Positions 17,610 to 26,464 of a stretch of 64,000 bases of DNA are shown one piece after another; the stretch's first letter is position 1, and each line of letters opens with the position of its first letter. The translations under genes were made by a program, and so were the position numbers. The DNA is from Hungatella sp. UBA7603. GTDB taxonomy: Bacteria; Bacillota; Clostridia; Lachnospirales; Lachnospiraceae. The notes beneath the pieces were generated by a model. The model made no database searches and was not told the origin of the DNA. It saw nothing but the letters and a program-made list of their open reading frames with translations. Where the stretch lies: contig DLJZ01000007.1 in assembly GCA_002478865.1 (NCBI GenBank), forward strand, positions 17,421-81,420. Direction: 5' to 3'.

Positions 17610-19208
17610 ATGAAGCGAAGAAACATCTTAATGACTATTGGCTTTACACTACTATTAGTGCTTTTGTTCGGCGTTGTTCTAGTTCTGATGATTAGCAGTG
17701 GGGAGCGATGGTTTGCTTATCTGATTCTGGCGGCCTGTGTTGGTTTGCTCGTTTTCCTGAGAAGTACAAAAATCTGGCGTGGCTGGAGAGTCCCGCTTTG
17801 CTTCATATTAACGCTTGTTGTTGCATGGATTGGTCTCTTTGCCGGCCAGCCTTCAACGAACATTCAACCTTACATCCCGCAGAAATTGGAGCAGTCCAGC
17901 GCTTCCTATAAACTTTTGCTGAACAACTTAACAATTGTGGATACACAAACTGGCAACTTAACTTCCAACATGAGCATTCTGTGCTCCGATGGTAAAATTA
18001 AAGATATTGCACCAGCTGGTACGATCATAGTGGATAATGATACAAAGGTTATTGATGCCACCGGTAAGTATGCGGTTCCTGGATACCTGAACATGCATAT
18101 GCATGTGATAGGGGAGGAGTATACTTCACAATCAATGGAGCAGCTGCTTGCCAATGGTGTAACTGGATTCAGACAAATGAGTGGTTCATTTGAACTTCTA
18201 AAGCAGTGGAAATCCGGTGCCTTTACCAGTTCAACAGATGAACCGGCACTGCTGACGATGCCCGGCGATATCATGACTCCTATGAATGCAACAACGCCAG
18301 AGATTGCTGTAAAATTTGTCCGCCAGCAGCAAAAAGCAGGAGCCGGCTTTATAAAAATAGGCGGTGTTTCACCGGATGTCTTTCATGCCATTCAAGAGGA
18401 GGCGAACAAACTGGGGATTCCGGTCGCGGGACATGTGCTTCCCGATATGGACTTGAAAGAAGTCTCTAAAAATGGTTTCAAAAGTATTGAACACTTTGGT
18501 ATCAACTTTGGGGCTCTGATTTCCTGCTCAACAGACGAGAAAGCATTGAGAATGCAAGCAACAGGAATTCCTACCAAATTCACTGAAAATCCAATCTTCG
18601 TACAGTTTATGAAGATCAGAGGCATTCAGCGTTTTGTGAACGAGCAATTCATAAAGTGGGGTACTAAGACCTCTGGGGGAGCAAACGATGAAACGCAGCT
18701 GGCGCATATCATAGACACATATAGTGAAGAAAAGGCAAACGAGCTTGGTGAGGTTTATGTCCAAAATAATACGTGGCAATGTCCTACTATGGTGCGCATG
18801 CATGCCGGTGTGTTCAGCGGGAATGATGAAGCCACTTCACAGAGCCTCTATAATCTATATTTAAGTCTCGTCAAGACCTACGATCTGAAAGGCGTTAAAA
18901 TGATGGTTGGGACCGATGGGAGTCAAGGTGATGCTGTTCACAAGGAATTTGACGAGCTTGAGAGGGCCGGCATTTCCCCACTTCATGTTCTTCAGATGAC
19001 GACTTTGAACGGAGCTGAGTTTCTAGGAAGTCTGGAAGATATGGGTACCGTAGAAGCGGGCAAAAATGCTGATTTGGTACTTTTGGATGAAAATCCTATT
19101 GAGAGTGTTCAAAATCTTCATAAGATGAACGCTGTGATACGTGCAGGTTCCTATCACAGTAAGGACGAACTAGACTCCATTAAGAAGAAATATACAAACG
19201 GAACGTAG
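17610..19208 (+). CDS. Membrane-anchored amidohydrolase
   Basis: 532 residues. The first ~95 carry three hydrophobic segments (ILMTIGFTLLLVLLFGVVLVLMI, WFAYLILAACVGLLVFL and LCFILTLVVAWIGLFA), so the catalytic domain is tethered and probably extracytoplasmic. The amidohydrolase barrel has metal ligands HMHMH (~170), the Lys in FIKIGG, His in AGHVLPD and IEHFG, and the Asp in VGTDGSQGD. These are the ligands of imidazolonepropionase/prolidase-type binuclear enzymes. The C-terminal strand set (ADLVLLDENPIESV) is typical. AAGGAAGG precedes Met 17610, preferred to 17544. Substrate unknown; a peptide or cyclic amide is plausible. Confidence 0.85.
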   Translation: MKRRNILMTIGFTLLLVLLFGVVLVLMISSGERWFAYLILAACVGLLVFLRSTKIWRGWRVPLCFILTLVVAWIGLFAGQPSTNIQPYIPQKLEQSSASYKLLLNNLTIVDTQTGNLTSNMSILCSDGKIKDIAPAGTIIVDNDTKVIDATGKYAVPGYLNMHMHVIGEEYTSQSMEQLLANGVTGFRQMSGSFELLKQWKSGAFTSSTDEPALLTMPGDIMTPMNATTPEIAVKFVRQQQKAGAGFIKIGGVSPDVFHAIQEEANKLGIPVAGHVLPDMDLKEVSKNGFKSIEHFGINFGALISCSTDEKALRMQATGIPTKFTENPIFVQFMKIRGIQRFVNEQFIKWGTKTSGGANDETQLAHIIDTYSEEKANELGEVYVQNNTWQCPTMVRMHAGVFSGNDEATSQSLYNLYLSLVKTYDLKGVKMMVGTDGSQGDAVHKEFDELERAGISPLHVLQMTTLNGAEFLGSLEDMGTVEAGKNADLVLLDENPIESVQNLHKMNAVIRAGSYHSKDELDSIKKKYTNGT

Positions 19209-19642
19209 AGAAACATATTTTCTAATTGATTATAATAGAATTGGTGTGATAGATAATGATAAGTGAAGCTGTGTCTTTTTCATTAATCTTAATTGACCTA
19301 AATAGAAACAAGTCGTATGACCTTTTGTTTTCAAGAAGATTGAAAATGAGGGGTCTTTTTGTGGTTCTAGATATGGGTGCAAAATGAAGGGGGATACTTC
19401 TACCCCAAAAGAGGTTCAGACAGAATAAAAAACAGATACTCAGGTGCTCTAATTTAAGAACATAAGGTTAAATCAAAAACACTTGACTATATAAAAAGGA
19501 ATAATTATACTGATTTTAAAGAGTAGAGTACTAAAATATAAAGTTTTTTTCATAGCATATGGTCATGATGCTTCTTTATTTGCAAGTACAAACAAGAAAT
19601 AAATTTCATTTAAATATATAAAATATGAAAGGTGGTTTGGTA
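19209..19642. other. Intergenic region without a supported gene
   Basis: About 430 bases holding only short open frames without family resemblance. The 3' part carries the promoter for the next gene. No RNA gene is recognisable. Confidence 0.4.
19483..19511 (+). promoter_or_regulatory. Sigma-A-type promoter of the D-2-hydroxyacid dehydrogenase gene
   Basis: TTGACT at 19483-19488, 17-bp spacer, TATACT at 19506-19511, about 130 bp upstream of the start codon. Confidence 0.6.
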
Positions 19643-20590
19643 ATGAAAATTCTCATAGTCGGCTATTTTACGGAGTCTTCAAAATTGAATATTATAAGGC
19701 ATTTTCCAAAAGAATGGAACATCGTAATAGTTCCACCTGGGGAAGAAATGCTGCATCATATAAAAGATTGCCAAGTAATCATACCAGAACATGTTAAAAT
19801 TGATTTCAATCTACTTTCTATAGCAAAAGAATTAAAATTGGTTCAGACAGGTGCAGGATATGATAATGTAGATATCGATGCTTGTACACAACGCGGCATT
19901 TGGGCGGCCAATGCAGCAGGAGTGAATGCTCAGGCAGTGGCGGAGCACGTAATGGCATTCATATTATCTTATTACAAGAACATACCGTACCTTGATTCCT
20001 TTATGAAAAGCAAGGTAGATCAAAATCAATTGGATTATACGGGAAGTGAGTTAAACGGAAAAACAATCGGAATTATTGGGTATGGCGCTATTGGTAAAAA
20101 AGTAGCCGAGTTTTGCAAAGTTTTTGATATGAATGTGCTGGTTTATGCAAGAAATCCTGTTGTACAGTCTGATGGGGTTGCTCAGATAATAAATTTCGAT
20201 GATCTTATAAGCAAATCCGATATAGTAACGGTACATGCATCCTTGAATCCGCAAAGCCAAAAGCTAATTGATAAAGAAGTATTTAAGAAAATGAAGAGTA
20301 CCGCATTATTTATCAATACAGCTCGTGGTGGGATTGTAAATGAAAAGGACTTAATTGATGCGTTAAAAAACAGAGATATTTCTGGAGCATGCCTTGATGT
20401 GTTTGAAAAAGAACCTCTTCCAATCGACAGTGAACTACGGAATCTAAGAAATGTAATACTTACGCCTCATACAGCTGGGCTGCCTGACGGTCTTAAATTT
20501 CATAAAAAGAGATATGATTTCTTTGTGAATAATATAAAACGTGTGGAAAATGGTAAAGAGCCTGAAAGCAAGCTTAACCAGTTGCTCTAG
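19643..20590 (+). CDS. D-2-hydroxyacid dehydrogenase family protein
   Basis: 315 residues, normal for the family. The NAD-binding motif is GIIGYGAIGKKVAEF; catalytic Arg lies in NTARGGIVNE, Glu in VFEKEPLP and His in LTPHTAGLP. These are the conserved triad of D-lactate, glycerate and phosphoglycerate dehydrogenases, which interconvert 2-oxoacids and D-2-hydroxyacids with NAD(P)H. No regulatory ACT domain is present, so it is not a full-length serine-pathway enzyme. Met at 19643 follows AAAGGTGG and is preferred to 19625. It is a single-gene unit with its own promoter and terminator. Confidence 0.9.
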   Translation: MKILIVGYFTESSKLNIIRHFPKEWNIVIVPPGEEMLHHIKDCQVIIPEHVKIDFNLLSIAKELKLVQTGAGYDNVDIDACTQRGIWAANAAGVNAQAVAEHVMAFILSYYKNIPYLDSFMKSKVDQNQLDYTGSELNGKTIGIIGYGAIGKKVAEFCKVFDMNVLVYARNPVVQSDGVAQIINFDDLISKSDIVTVHASLNPQSQKLIDKEVFKKMKSTALFINTARGGIVNEKDLIDALKNRDISGACLDVFEKEPLPIDSELRNLRNVILTPHTAGLPDGLKFHKKRYDFFVNNIKRVENGKEPESKLNQLL

Positions 20591-20675
20591 TATTGATATA
20601 ATAAAAATAGATTCTACCTATACAGATCTCCGTAGGGATACATTTGTCACTCCAACTGAGTTTGTAAGGTGTTCA

Positions 20676-20708
20676 AGTGAGACTAACCCAATTTGGATTA
20701 GTCTCACT
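20676..20708. terminator. Bidirectional terminator
   Basis: The 11-bp stem AGTGAGACTAA pairs with its complement, with extra CCAA/TTGG pairing inside the loop. It lies between convergent genes and can serve both. Confidence 0.75.
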
Positions 20709-20714
20709 GTTAAA

Positions 20715-21359
20715 TTATTGCCCCATATTTTTAGAATTCATGGTCGTAATTTCGGCACCTGTATCTGTATTGATAAATTTAACTGATACGTTATCAACTG
20801 GTGTTCCGTTAAAAATGTTATACATACCACCGTACATATACAAACCCAGTGCAGAGAAGTTTTCAGTCATGGATAACTCTGTGGACTTAGTCGTAATCAC
20901 AAATTCAGTAAAGTTTTCATTAGCTGTGATATCTGTATAATTCGGATAATCTTCGGATCCGATCATCTCCGATAAAGATGTATTGATATTGGTATTTAAT
21001 TCTGCCATCATATCTTTATGCTGCTGTTTTGTTAAGATGTATTTTGCGCTTCCATCCTCATTCAAGGTAATGGATTTATAACCCATTTTTTTACTTAATT
21101 CGTTTAATTCTTCTTGTGTTTGTTCGCCAACAAATTGAGCAGGAATAGTTAACTCGACATTGAAAAGTCCTTTCTCAACTCCGACACTTCCCATGGCTTC
21201 TAAGTTGTCTTTGGTTTCATCTTCAGTTCCCCCAATGGAACTTTCTGAAATGGTCGTTTCCGATGTTGTAGAAGCAGTACCTGTTTTTTTGCTGCATCCA
21301 GCTACTAGAATCGTTGTCAGAATAAGAATAGCAGTTGTGAATAACTTTAATTTCTTCAT
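20715..21359 (-). CDS. Lipoprotein of unknown function
   Basis: 214 residues. A lipobox LVAGC22 follows a hydrophobic signal segment, then a Ser/Thr/Glu-rich linker (~25-50). The mature domain contains a YILTKQQHKDMMAELNTNINTSLSEMIG helix and regularly spaced beta-like segments. It is presumably lipidated on the outer membrane face. No function is recognised, and the neighbours give no clue. Confidence 0.8.
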   Translation of the reverse strand: MKKLKLFTTAILILTTILVAGCSKKTGTASTTSETTISESSIGGTEDETKDNLEAMGSVGVEKGLFNVELTIPAQFVGEQTQEELNELSKKMGYKSITLNEDGSAKYILTKQQHKDMMAELNTNINTSLSEMIGSEDYPNYTDITANENFTEFVITTKSTELSMTENFSALGLYMYGGMYNIFNGTPVDNVSVKFINTDTGAEITTMNSKNMGQ

Positions 21360-21446
21360 ACTTAATAATTCCCCTTAGTTTTATAGTATCAAAAAGCCTT
21401 AGGCTAATTAATCTCTTTTATATTAATAATAGCTCACCTTAATTTA

Positions 21447-22790
21447 TTAATAAATTTGCTTTACTATCTCCGAAATACCAGCTTCAATATATTCCTTCTC
21501 CACATTTGAGATATTAAGTTTTAAGATAGAGTCTCTTTCTAGAAAGGAATGCAAATAATTATTATTTACTCCATCAACTATAATTGATTTATCTTTTAGT
21601 CGGTGAATAACCTTATCACACGATATCTGCTCATTCAATTCAATATAAGTATGAAAGGCAATGTTTTTTACAGGAGCATACGAAAAGTTAGCCAGATTAT
21701 GCTCTTTTTGTTCGTTTTCCAATGCCAATATTAAACTGTTCGCTCTTGAAAAATAAGTTGCTTTCATTTTTTCTTTATGTCTTTCAAACATGCCGTTTTT
21801 AATATAGATTTCTAATGCTGCCTGTGAAAGCATAGAACTGTCTATATCGAGAATACTTTTGTATTGACTAAATATTTCAGTCAATGTATCAGGGATTACA
21901 GCTATGCCAATTCTTAATCCAGGAAAGATGATTTTTGAATAACTCTTTAAATAGATGACATGTGTAAAATCATCGTAGGAATAGATCGGGTCAGCTTTTG
22001 AATTTTGTTCAAAATCAGCCAAGTAATCATCTTCAACAATAAATACATTATATTTTTGTGTCAGTTCTAAAATTTTCTTTTTCTCTTCTTGAGAGTAGGA
22101 CGTCCCCAAAGGATTATGATATCTTGGCATCGTATAAAAGAATTTAATGGTTTCTTCTTTAAACATTCGCTCTAATTCTAATAAATCAATTCCTTTACTG
22201 GTTCTTTTGATTCCAAGTACTGGTACTTGCAGTGCTTGTAAGGATTCAATGAATAAATGATAACCTGGTTGTTCTATTAATATGGTTTCTCTATTATTAG
22301 GGAAAGGAATTACAGCCAAGATGGATAATGCCTGCTGAATTCCAGATGTTATAAATATATTTTCTTTCTTTGCAAACACCTGATAATTCGTTAACTGTTT
22401 TTGGACCACATCGATCAAGGAAGGTAATCCCCTGGGAGTACCATAGATAAACAAATCATTTTTATAGATGTCAATTGCTTGATTGATACAGTGCTGAAAA
22501 TCTAGATATGGAAACACCGCAGGATCAGGAGAAGAAGAGGAAAAGTCCAATAAAAGTTTATCCCCTCGAATGAATTCGGTTTTTGATGTTACAATGTAAT
22601 AACCGCTTTTGGGAAGGGAATAAATTACATGTTTTCGTTCCAGTTCAGCCAATGCACGAATAACAGTACTTTTGTTACAGTGATAGGACTCCGATAAATT
22701 ACGAATGGAAGGAAGTTTCTGACCTTGTCGATAGTTACCACTTTTTATCATATTTTCAATTTCATTTAATAATGATAGATATTTATACAT
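21447..22790 (-). CDS. MocR/PdxR-type GntR regulator with aminotransferase domain
   Basis: 447 residues. The N-terminal GntR winged helix (~1-70: GQKLPSIRNLSESYHCNKSTVIRALAELERKHVIYSLPKSGYYI) is fused to a fold-type-I aminotransferase domain, with Asp in IVEDDYLADFEQ and the PLP Lys in HVIYLKSYSKIIFPGLRIG. MocR proteins bind PLP and regulate B6, GABA or D-alanine genes. AAGGTG precedes Met 22790; upstream in-frame Met codons reach 22838. It is divergent from a GNAT acetyltransferase gene, a possible target, and there are repeat boxes in front of it. Confidence 0.92.
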   Translation of the reverse strand: MYKYLSLLNEIENMIKSGNYRQGQKLPSIRNLSESYHCNKSTVIRALAELERKHVIYSLPKSGYYIVTSKTEFIRGDKLLLDFSSSSPDPAVFPYLDFQHCINQAIDIYKNDLFIYGTPRGLPSLIDVVQKQLTNYQVFAKKENIFITSGIQQALSILAVIPFPNNRETILIEQPGYHLFIESLQALQVPVLGIKRTSKGIDLLELERMFKEETIKFFYTMPRYHNPLGTSYSQEEKKKILELTQKYNVFIVEDDYLADFEQNSKADPIYSYDDFTHVIYLKSYSKIIFPGLRIGIAVIPDTLTEIFSQYKSILDIDSSMLSQAALEIYIKNGMFERHKEKMKATYFSRANSLILALENEQKEHNLANFSYAPVKNIAFHTYIELNEQISCDKVIHRLKDKSIIVDGVNNNYLHSFLERDSILKLNISNVEKEYIEAGISEIVKQIY

Positions 22791-22791
22791 A

Positions 22792-22822
22792 GTACACACC
22801 TTCATTTCTGTACCGGTACACA
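22792..22822. promoter_or_regulatory. Candidate MocR operator: direct repeat plus palindrome
   Basis: GTACACA occurs at 22792-22798 and 22816-22822, 24 bp start to start, and the second copy overlaps the perfect palindrome TGTACCGGTACA (22809-22820). MocR regulators characteristically bind direct repeats near their own promoter. Confidence 0.5.
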
Positions 22823-22924
22823 TTGAGTTTGTTTCCATTGTAACATAGCGTTGTATAAATTAAAATAGGAATATGTAAACTACAACGATAAAGACAATAG
22901 GAGAATAGATGGAGGAATATAGAT

Positions 22925-23335
22925 ATGAAGATGGTCTATGAAAAACCGAAAGCGGAAGATTATGTTAGCTTAAGACTTCGTTCAGGAATGGGTAATAAAG
23001 ATTTGGATAGAAGCGAAAAAGCATTAGCAAATTCATTATTTACAGTATCTCTTTACGAAAAAGAAGAGCTGATCGGATTCGGAAGAATTGTAGGTGATGG
23101 AGGAATCACTTATGTGGTAAGTGATATTATGGTGGATGAAAATTATCGTAGAAGAGGTTTTGCAGACCAAATTATGAAAGAAATCAATCAATACTTTGAA
23201 GAAAACACATTTGAAGATAGTTATATCTGCTTGATAGCGAACAGTCCTGCAGATTTACTTTATAATAAGTATCAATTTGAGTATTTGCCAAATAATAAGT
23301 ACGGCATGTTACGTAAACAAAGCAGAATAAAATAA
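22925..23335 (+). CDS. GNAT-family N-acetyltransferase
   Basis: 136 residues, a single GNAT domain. Motif A is DIMVDENYRRRGFADQIMKEINQYF, with the acetyl-CoA phosphate loop RRRGFA. The tail (ANSPADLLYNKYQFEYLP) is standard for the family. GGAGG lies nine bases before the ATG. It is divergent from the MocR regulator. Acceptor substrate unknown. Confidence 0.88.
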   Translation: MKMVYEKPKAEDYVSLRLRSGMGNKDLDRSEKALANSLFTVSLYEKEELIGFGRIVGDGGITYVVSDIMVDENYRRRGFADQIMKEINQYFEENTFEDSYICLIANSPADLLYNKYQFEYLPNNKYGMLRKQSRIK

Positions 23336-23463
23336 GTATTTGTTATTTGCATTCTGGATTACGGGTAACTGATGCAGCGGTTATAATAAAAATATTTATG
23401 ATAGAAAAAATGAAAAATGCACTTGTAACTCTTCTGGCATATGAAAATCATGGAGGAAAATAG

Positions 23464-24423
23464 ATGAAAAAGGCACTTAAAATAACCGGCAGGATAATCC
23501 TGTGGTTCTTTGGTATTATTGTTGGATTGGTAATCATCTCAGCAGCAACGCATAACATTCAAAATTCAATTGAAAAGAACAAATACAAAATCGGTCAAAC
23601 CATAAAAGTAGATGGTAAAAAAATGAGTGCGTATGTGACCGGCTCAGGGGGAAAAACAATCGTGTTACTAAGCGGCTTAGGAACCGCATCACCAATTGCT
23701 GATTTTATGCCTTTGGCAGAAAGATTAAGTAAGGATTATAAAGTTGTAATCCTTGAAACCTTTGGGTATGGGTTTAGCAGTACCACAAAGAAAGAGCGTT
23801 CTAATGAGAATATAGTAAATGAAATAAGAACAGCACTAAAAGAATTAGACATTAATGGACCATATATTTTGATGCCTCACTCCATATCAGGCATATATTC
23901 AATGTACTATGCAAAAAAATATCCAAATGAAGTGGAAGCAATCATTGGAATTGATGAATCTGTACCAAATCAAACCAAAACCAATAAAGATGAAGATATG
24001 TCACACAGTTTGACGTTACTTAATACGTTAGGAATTATGAGGGATCTTTCATACCTTTCACCAACTGCTGATGACGGCATGAACCAGAACAATTATTATT
24101 CTGCGGAATTAGTTAATTTGAAAAACAAGGCAACCCTTTGGAATAGCCTAAATGTCTCTATCATAAATGAAATGAATACGGTAAATTCAAATACAGAAGA
24201 ACTTTATGACGTGAAATATCCAAATGATTTACCAGTTCTAGCATTTTTAACAAAGGATGCAGTGGACACAGAACCCGAGTGGTTACCCCTTCATGAAGAA
24301 GTGATTTCAAATGCTGACATTCAAAAGATAGAACCTCTTAGCGGAGGGCATTATTTACATTGGACAAATGCTGATAAAATTGCCGAAATGACGAAAGAGT
24401 TTATCTCCACACATTTAAAATAA
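23464..24423 (+). CDS. Membrane-anchored alpha/beta hydrolase
   Basis: 319 residues. One N-terminal transmembrane anchor (IILWFFGIIVGLVIISAA) precedes an alpha/beta-hydrolase domain. The oxyanion region is LLSGLGTASP; the nucleophile is Ser140 in PHSISGIYS, where the usual first Gly of GxSxG is replaced by Pro. The His is in SGGHYLHW and the acid is likely the Asp in LTKDAVD. GGAGG precedes the ATG. It is probably an extracytoplasmic esterase or amidase; the substrate is unknown. Confidence 0.85.
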   Translation: MKKALKITGRIILWFFGIIVGLVIISAATHNIQNSIEKNKYKIGQTIKVDGKKMSAYVTGSGGKTIVLLSGLGTASPIADFMPLAERLSKDYKVVILETFGYGFSSTTKKERSNENIVNEIRTALKELDINGPYILMPHSISGIYSMYYAKKYPNEVEAIIGIDESVPNQTKTNKDEDMSHSLTLLNTLGIMRDLSYLSPTADDGMNQNNYYSAELVNLKNKATLWNSLNVSIINEMNTVNSNTEELYDVKYPNDLPVLAFLTKDAVDTEPEWLPLHEEVISNADIQKIEPLSGGHYLHWTNADKIAEMTKEFISTHLK

Positions 24424-24502
24424 AGGTGTAAACTTACAAAGCAAGTAAAGTTTAGTACTGCCATACGGACATTTTTTTAAACATGATGAACTGATAAAAA
24501 GA

Positions 24503-24545
24503 GCCATTGCATCATAAGTAATATATAAACTTATGATGCAATGGC
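24503..24545. terminator. Bidirectional terminator
   Basis: A perfect 17-bp stem (GCCATTGCATCATAAGT) with a nine-base loop and T-rich flanks on both strands, between convergent genes. Confidence 0.85.
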
Positions 24546-24571
24546 TTTAGTTTTTGTCTATAAATTGATCT

Positions 24572-26461
24572 TTATTCCAGTTCAAACGCGCCCGTATAAA
24601 GCTGATAATACGTTCCTTTTTCCTCAATCAAGCTTTCATGGGAACCTCTTTCAATGATCTTGCCATGATCTAGAACCATAATCGCGTCACTGTTTTTTAC
24701 AGTAGAAAGTCTATGTGCAATAACAAATACAGTTCTACCTTTCATTAGGTTATCCATACCTGCCTGAATTAAGGCTTCTGTTCTTGTATCAATTGATGAA
24801 GTTGCTTCATCTAAAATCATAGCTGGTGGATCAGCGACGGCTGCTCGTGCAATTGAAATTAACTGTCTCTGTCCCTGAGAGAGACTGGAACCATTTCCGG
24901 TCAACATTGTTTGATAGCCATCTGGAAGTCTTGTTATAAAATCGTCTGCATTGGCTAATTTTGCTGCAGCCATACATTCTTCATCAGTAGCATCCAGTCG
25001 GCCATAGCGGATATTTTCAAGGACAGTATCTGTAAATAAATTGACATCTTGTAATACCACGCCCAGTGAACTTCTAAGGTCTGGTTTTTTGATCTTAGAA
25101 ATGTTAATTCCATCATAACGAATTTTACCTTCCCATATATCGTAAAAACGATTGATTAGGTTTGTAATAGTGGTTTTTCCTGCACCAGTTGCGCCAACAA
25201 ATGCAATTTTTTGCCCTGGTTTTGCAAAGAGAGAAACATTGTCTAGCACCAACTTATCAGGCACATACCCAAAGTCAACATCTTCCAGTCTGACATCTCC
25301 CTTTAACTCCGTAAGAGTAGTTGTTCCATCCTCATGAGGGTGTTTCCATGCCCACATTTCTGTTTTTTCTTTCGTCTCAATTAAGTTACCATTAAGATCT
25401 TTTTTCGCGTTTACCAGAGTTACATAGCCATGGTCTTCCTCAGGCTGTTCATCCAATAACTCAAATATACGTGTTGCACCAGCAAGTCCCATAGCAATCA
25501 TAGATACCTGCATGGATGCTTGACCAATCGTCTGTGAAAGCTGTCTTGACATGCCTAAAAACGAAACAATAATACCAATGGAAACGATGCTGATACCGGT
25601 AAGACTCAGGTTTGGTGTCTTTAAATAGACCATTAGGCCACCAACGATTGCGAGCAGAACATACATGAGGTTTCCCACATTACCTAGAATCGGCATTAGA
25701 ACATTTCCGTTCTGGTTTGCTTTTTCTCCATCTTTAAAAAGCTGTTCATTTAATTTTTTAAACGCTTCTTTGTTCTCGTCTTCATGACAAAATACTTTAA
25801 CGACTTTCATTCCCTGCATCATTTCTTCGATAAAACCTTCTTCTTTTGCCAAAGATTTCTGTTGCTTTATCATGAAAGTTGCAGTGGTACCGCCCAGTTT
25901 CTTCGCAATCTTTAGCATAAAAAAGATTACAATCATCACTACGAGGGTGAGCCAGATGCTGTAGTAAAGCATAGTAAGGAACATGACTGTTACAGACAAA
26001 ATAGCCTGGATTAGTGTGGGAATACTCTGTCCGATGAACTGTCTTATGGCATCAGTATCATTGGTATAAGTACTCATGATATCTCCGTGTGCATTGGTAT
26101 CAAAATACTTGATAGGAAGCGTTTGCATCTTATCGAACATATCATTTCTAAAATTCTTCAATGTCCCCTGTGAGACCATTGCCATAATCTGATTATAAGT
26201 CAATGATGCAATGACACCACAGATATAGATTAAGCCCATGGTTGTTAGTATTGATGTAAATTTACCTGCGACAGGTTCAAAACCTTGGGTCACACCAGGA
26301 ATGATACATTCATCAATTAACCTCTGAATAAAGATGGTTCCAATTGTAGAAGCAAAGGAACTGATTACAATACAGATTATAGTTGCAATTAATTGAATTT
26401 TGTAATGTAAAAACAAATATTGGATCAGGCGCCCAAAGCTGTGTTGTTTATTCTTATTCAT
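24572..26461 (-). CDS. ABC multidrug-type exporter, second subunit
   Basis: 629 residues, an ABCB-type half-transporter. The membrane domain (~20-330) is followed by an ATPase domain with an unusual ~35-residue insert after the first strand region (ETKEKTEMWAWKHPHEDGTTTLTELKGD). It has Walker A VGATGAGKTT, signature SLSQGQRQL (Gln for Gly) and Walker B AMILDEATSSID. The modified signature is typical of one partner in heterodimeric exporters such as BmrCD or TM287/288. It starts 3 bp after the partner's stop codon. The divergent TetR gene beyond the partner suggests drug-induced expression. Confidence 0.93.
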   Translation of the reverse strand: MNKNKQHSFGRLIQYLFLHYKIQLIATIICIVISSFASTIGTIFIQRLIDECIIPGVTQGFEPVAGKFTSILTTMGLIYICGVIASLTYNQIMAMVSQGTLKNFRNDMFDKMQTLPIKYFDTNAHGDIMSTYTNDTDAIRQFIGQSIPTLIQAILSVTVMFLTMLYYSIWLTLVVMIVIFFMLKIAKKLGGTTATFMIKQQKSLAKEEGFIEEMMQGMKVVKVFCHEDENKEAFKKLNEQLFKDGEKANQNGNVLMPILGNVGNLMYVLLAIVGGLMVYLKTPNLSLTGISIVSIGIIVSFLGMSRQLSQTIGQASMQVSMIAMGLAGATRIFELLDEQPEEDHGYVTLVNAKKDLNGNLIETKEKTEMWAWKHPHEDGTTTLTELKGDVRLEDVDFGYVPDKLVLDNVSLFAKPGQKIAFVGATGAGKTTITNLINRFYDIWEGKIRYDGINISKIKKPDLRSSLGVVLQDVNLFTDTVLENIRYGRLDATDEECMAAAKLANADDFITRLPDGYQTMLTGNGSSLSQGQRQLISIARAAVADPPAMILDEATSSIDTRTEALIQAGMDNLMKGRTVFVIAHRLSTVKNSDAIMVLDHGKIIERGSHESLIEEKGTYYQLYTGAFELE

Positions 26462-26464
26462 GCG

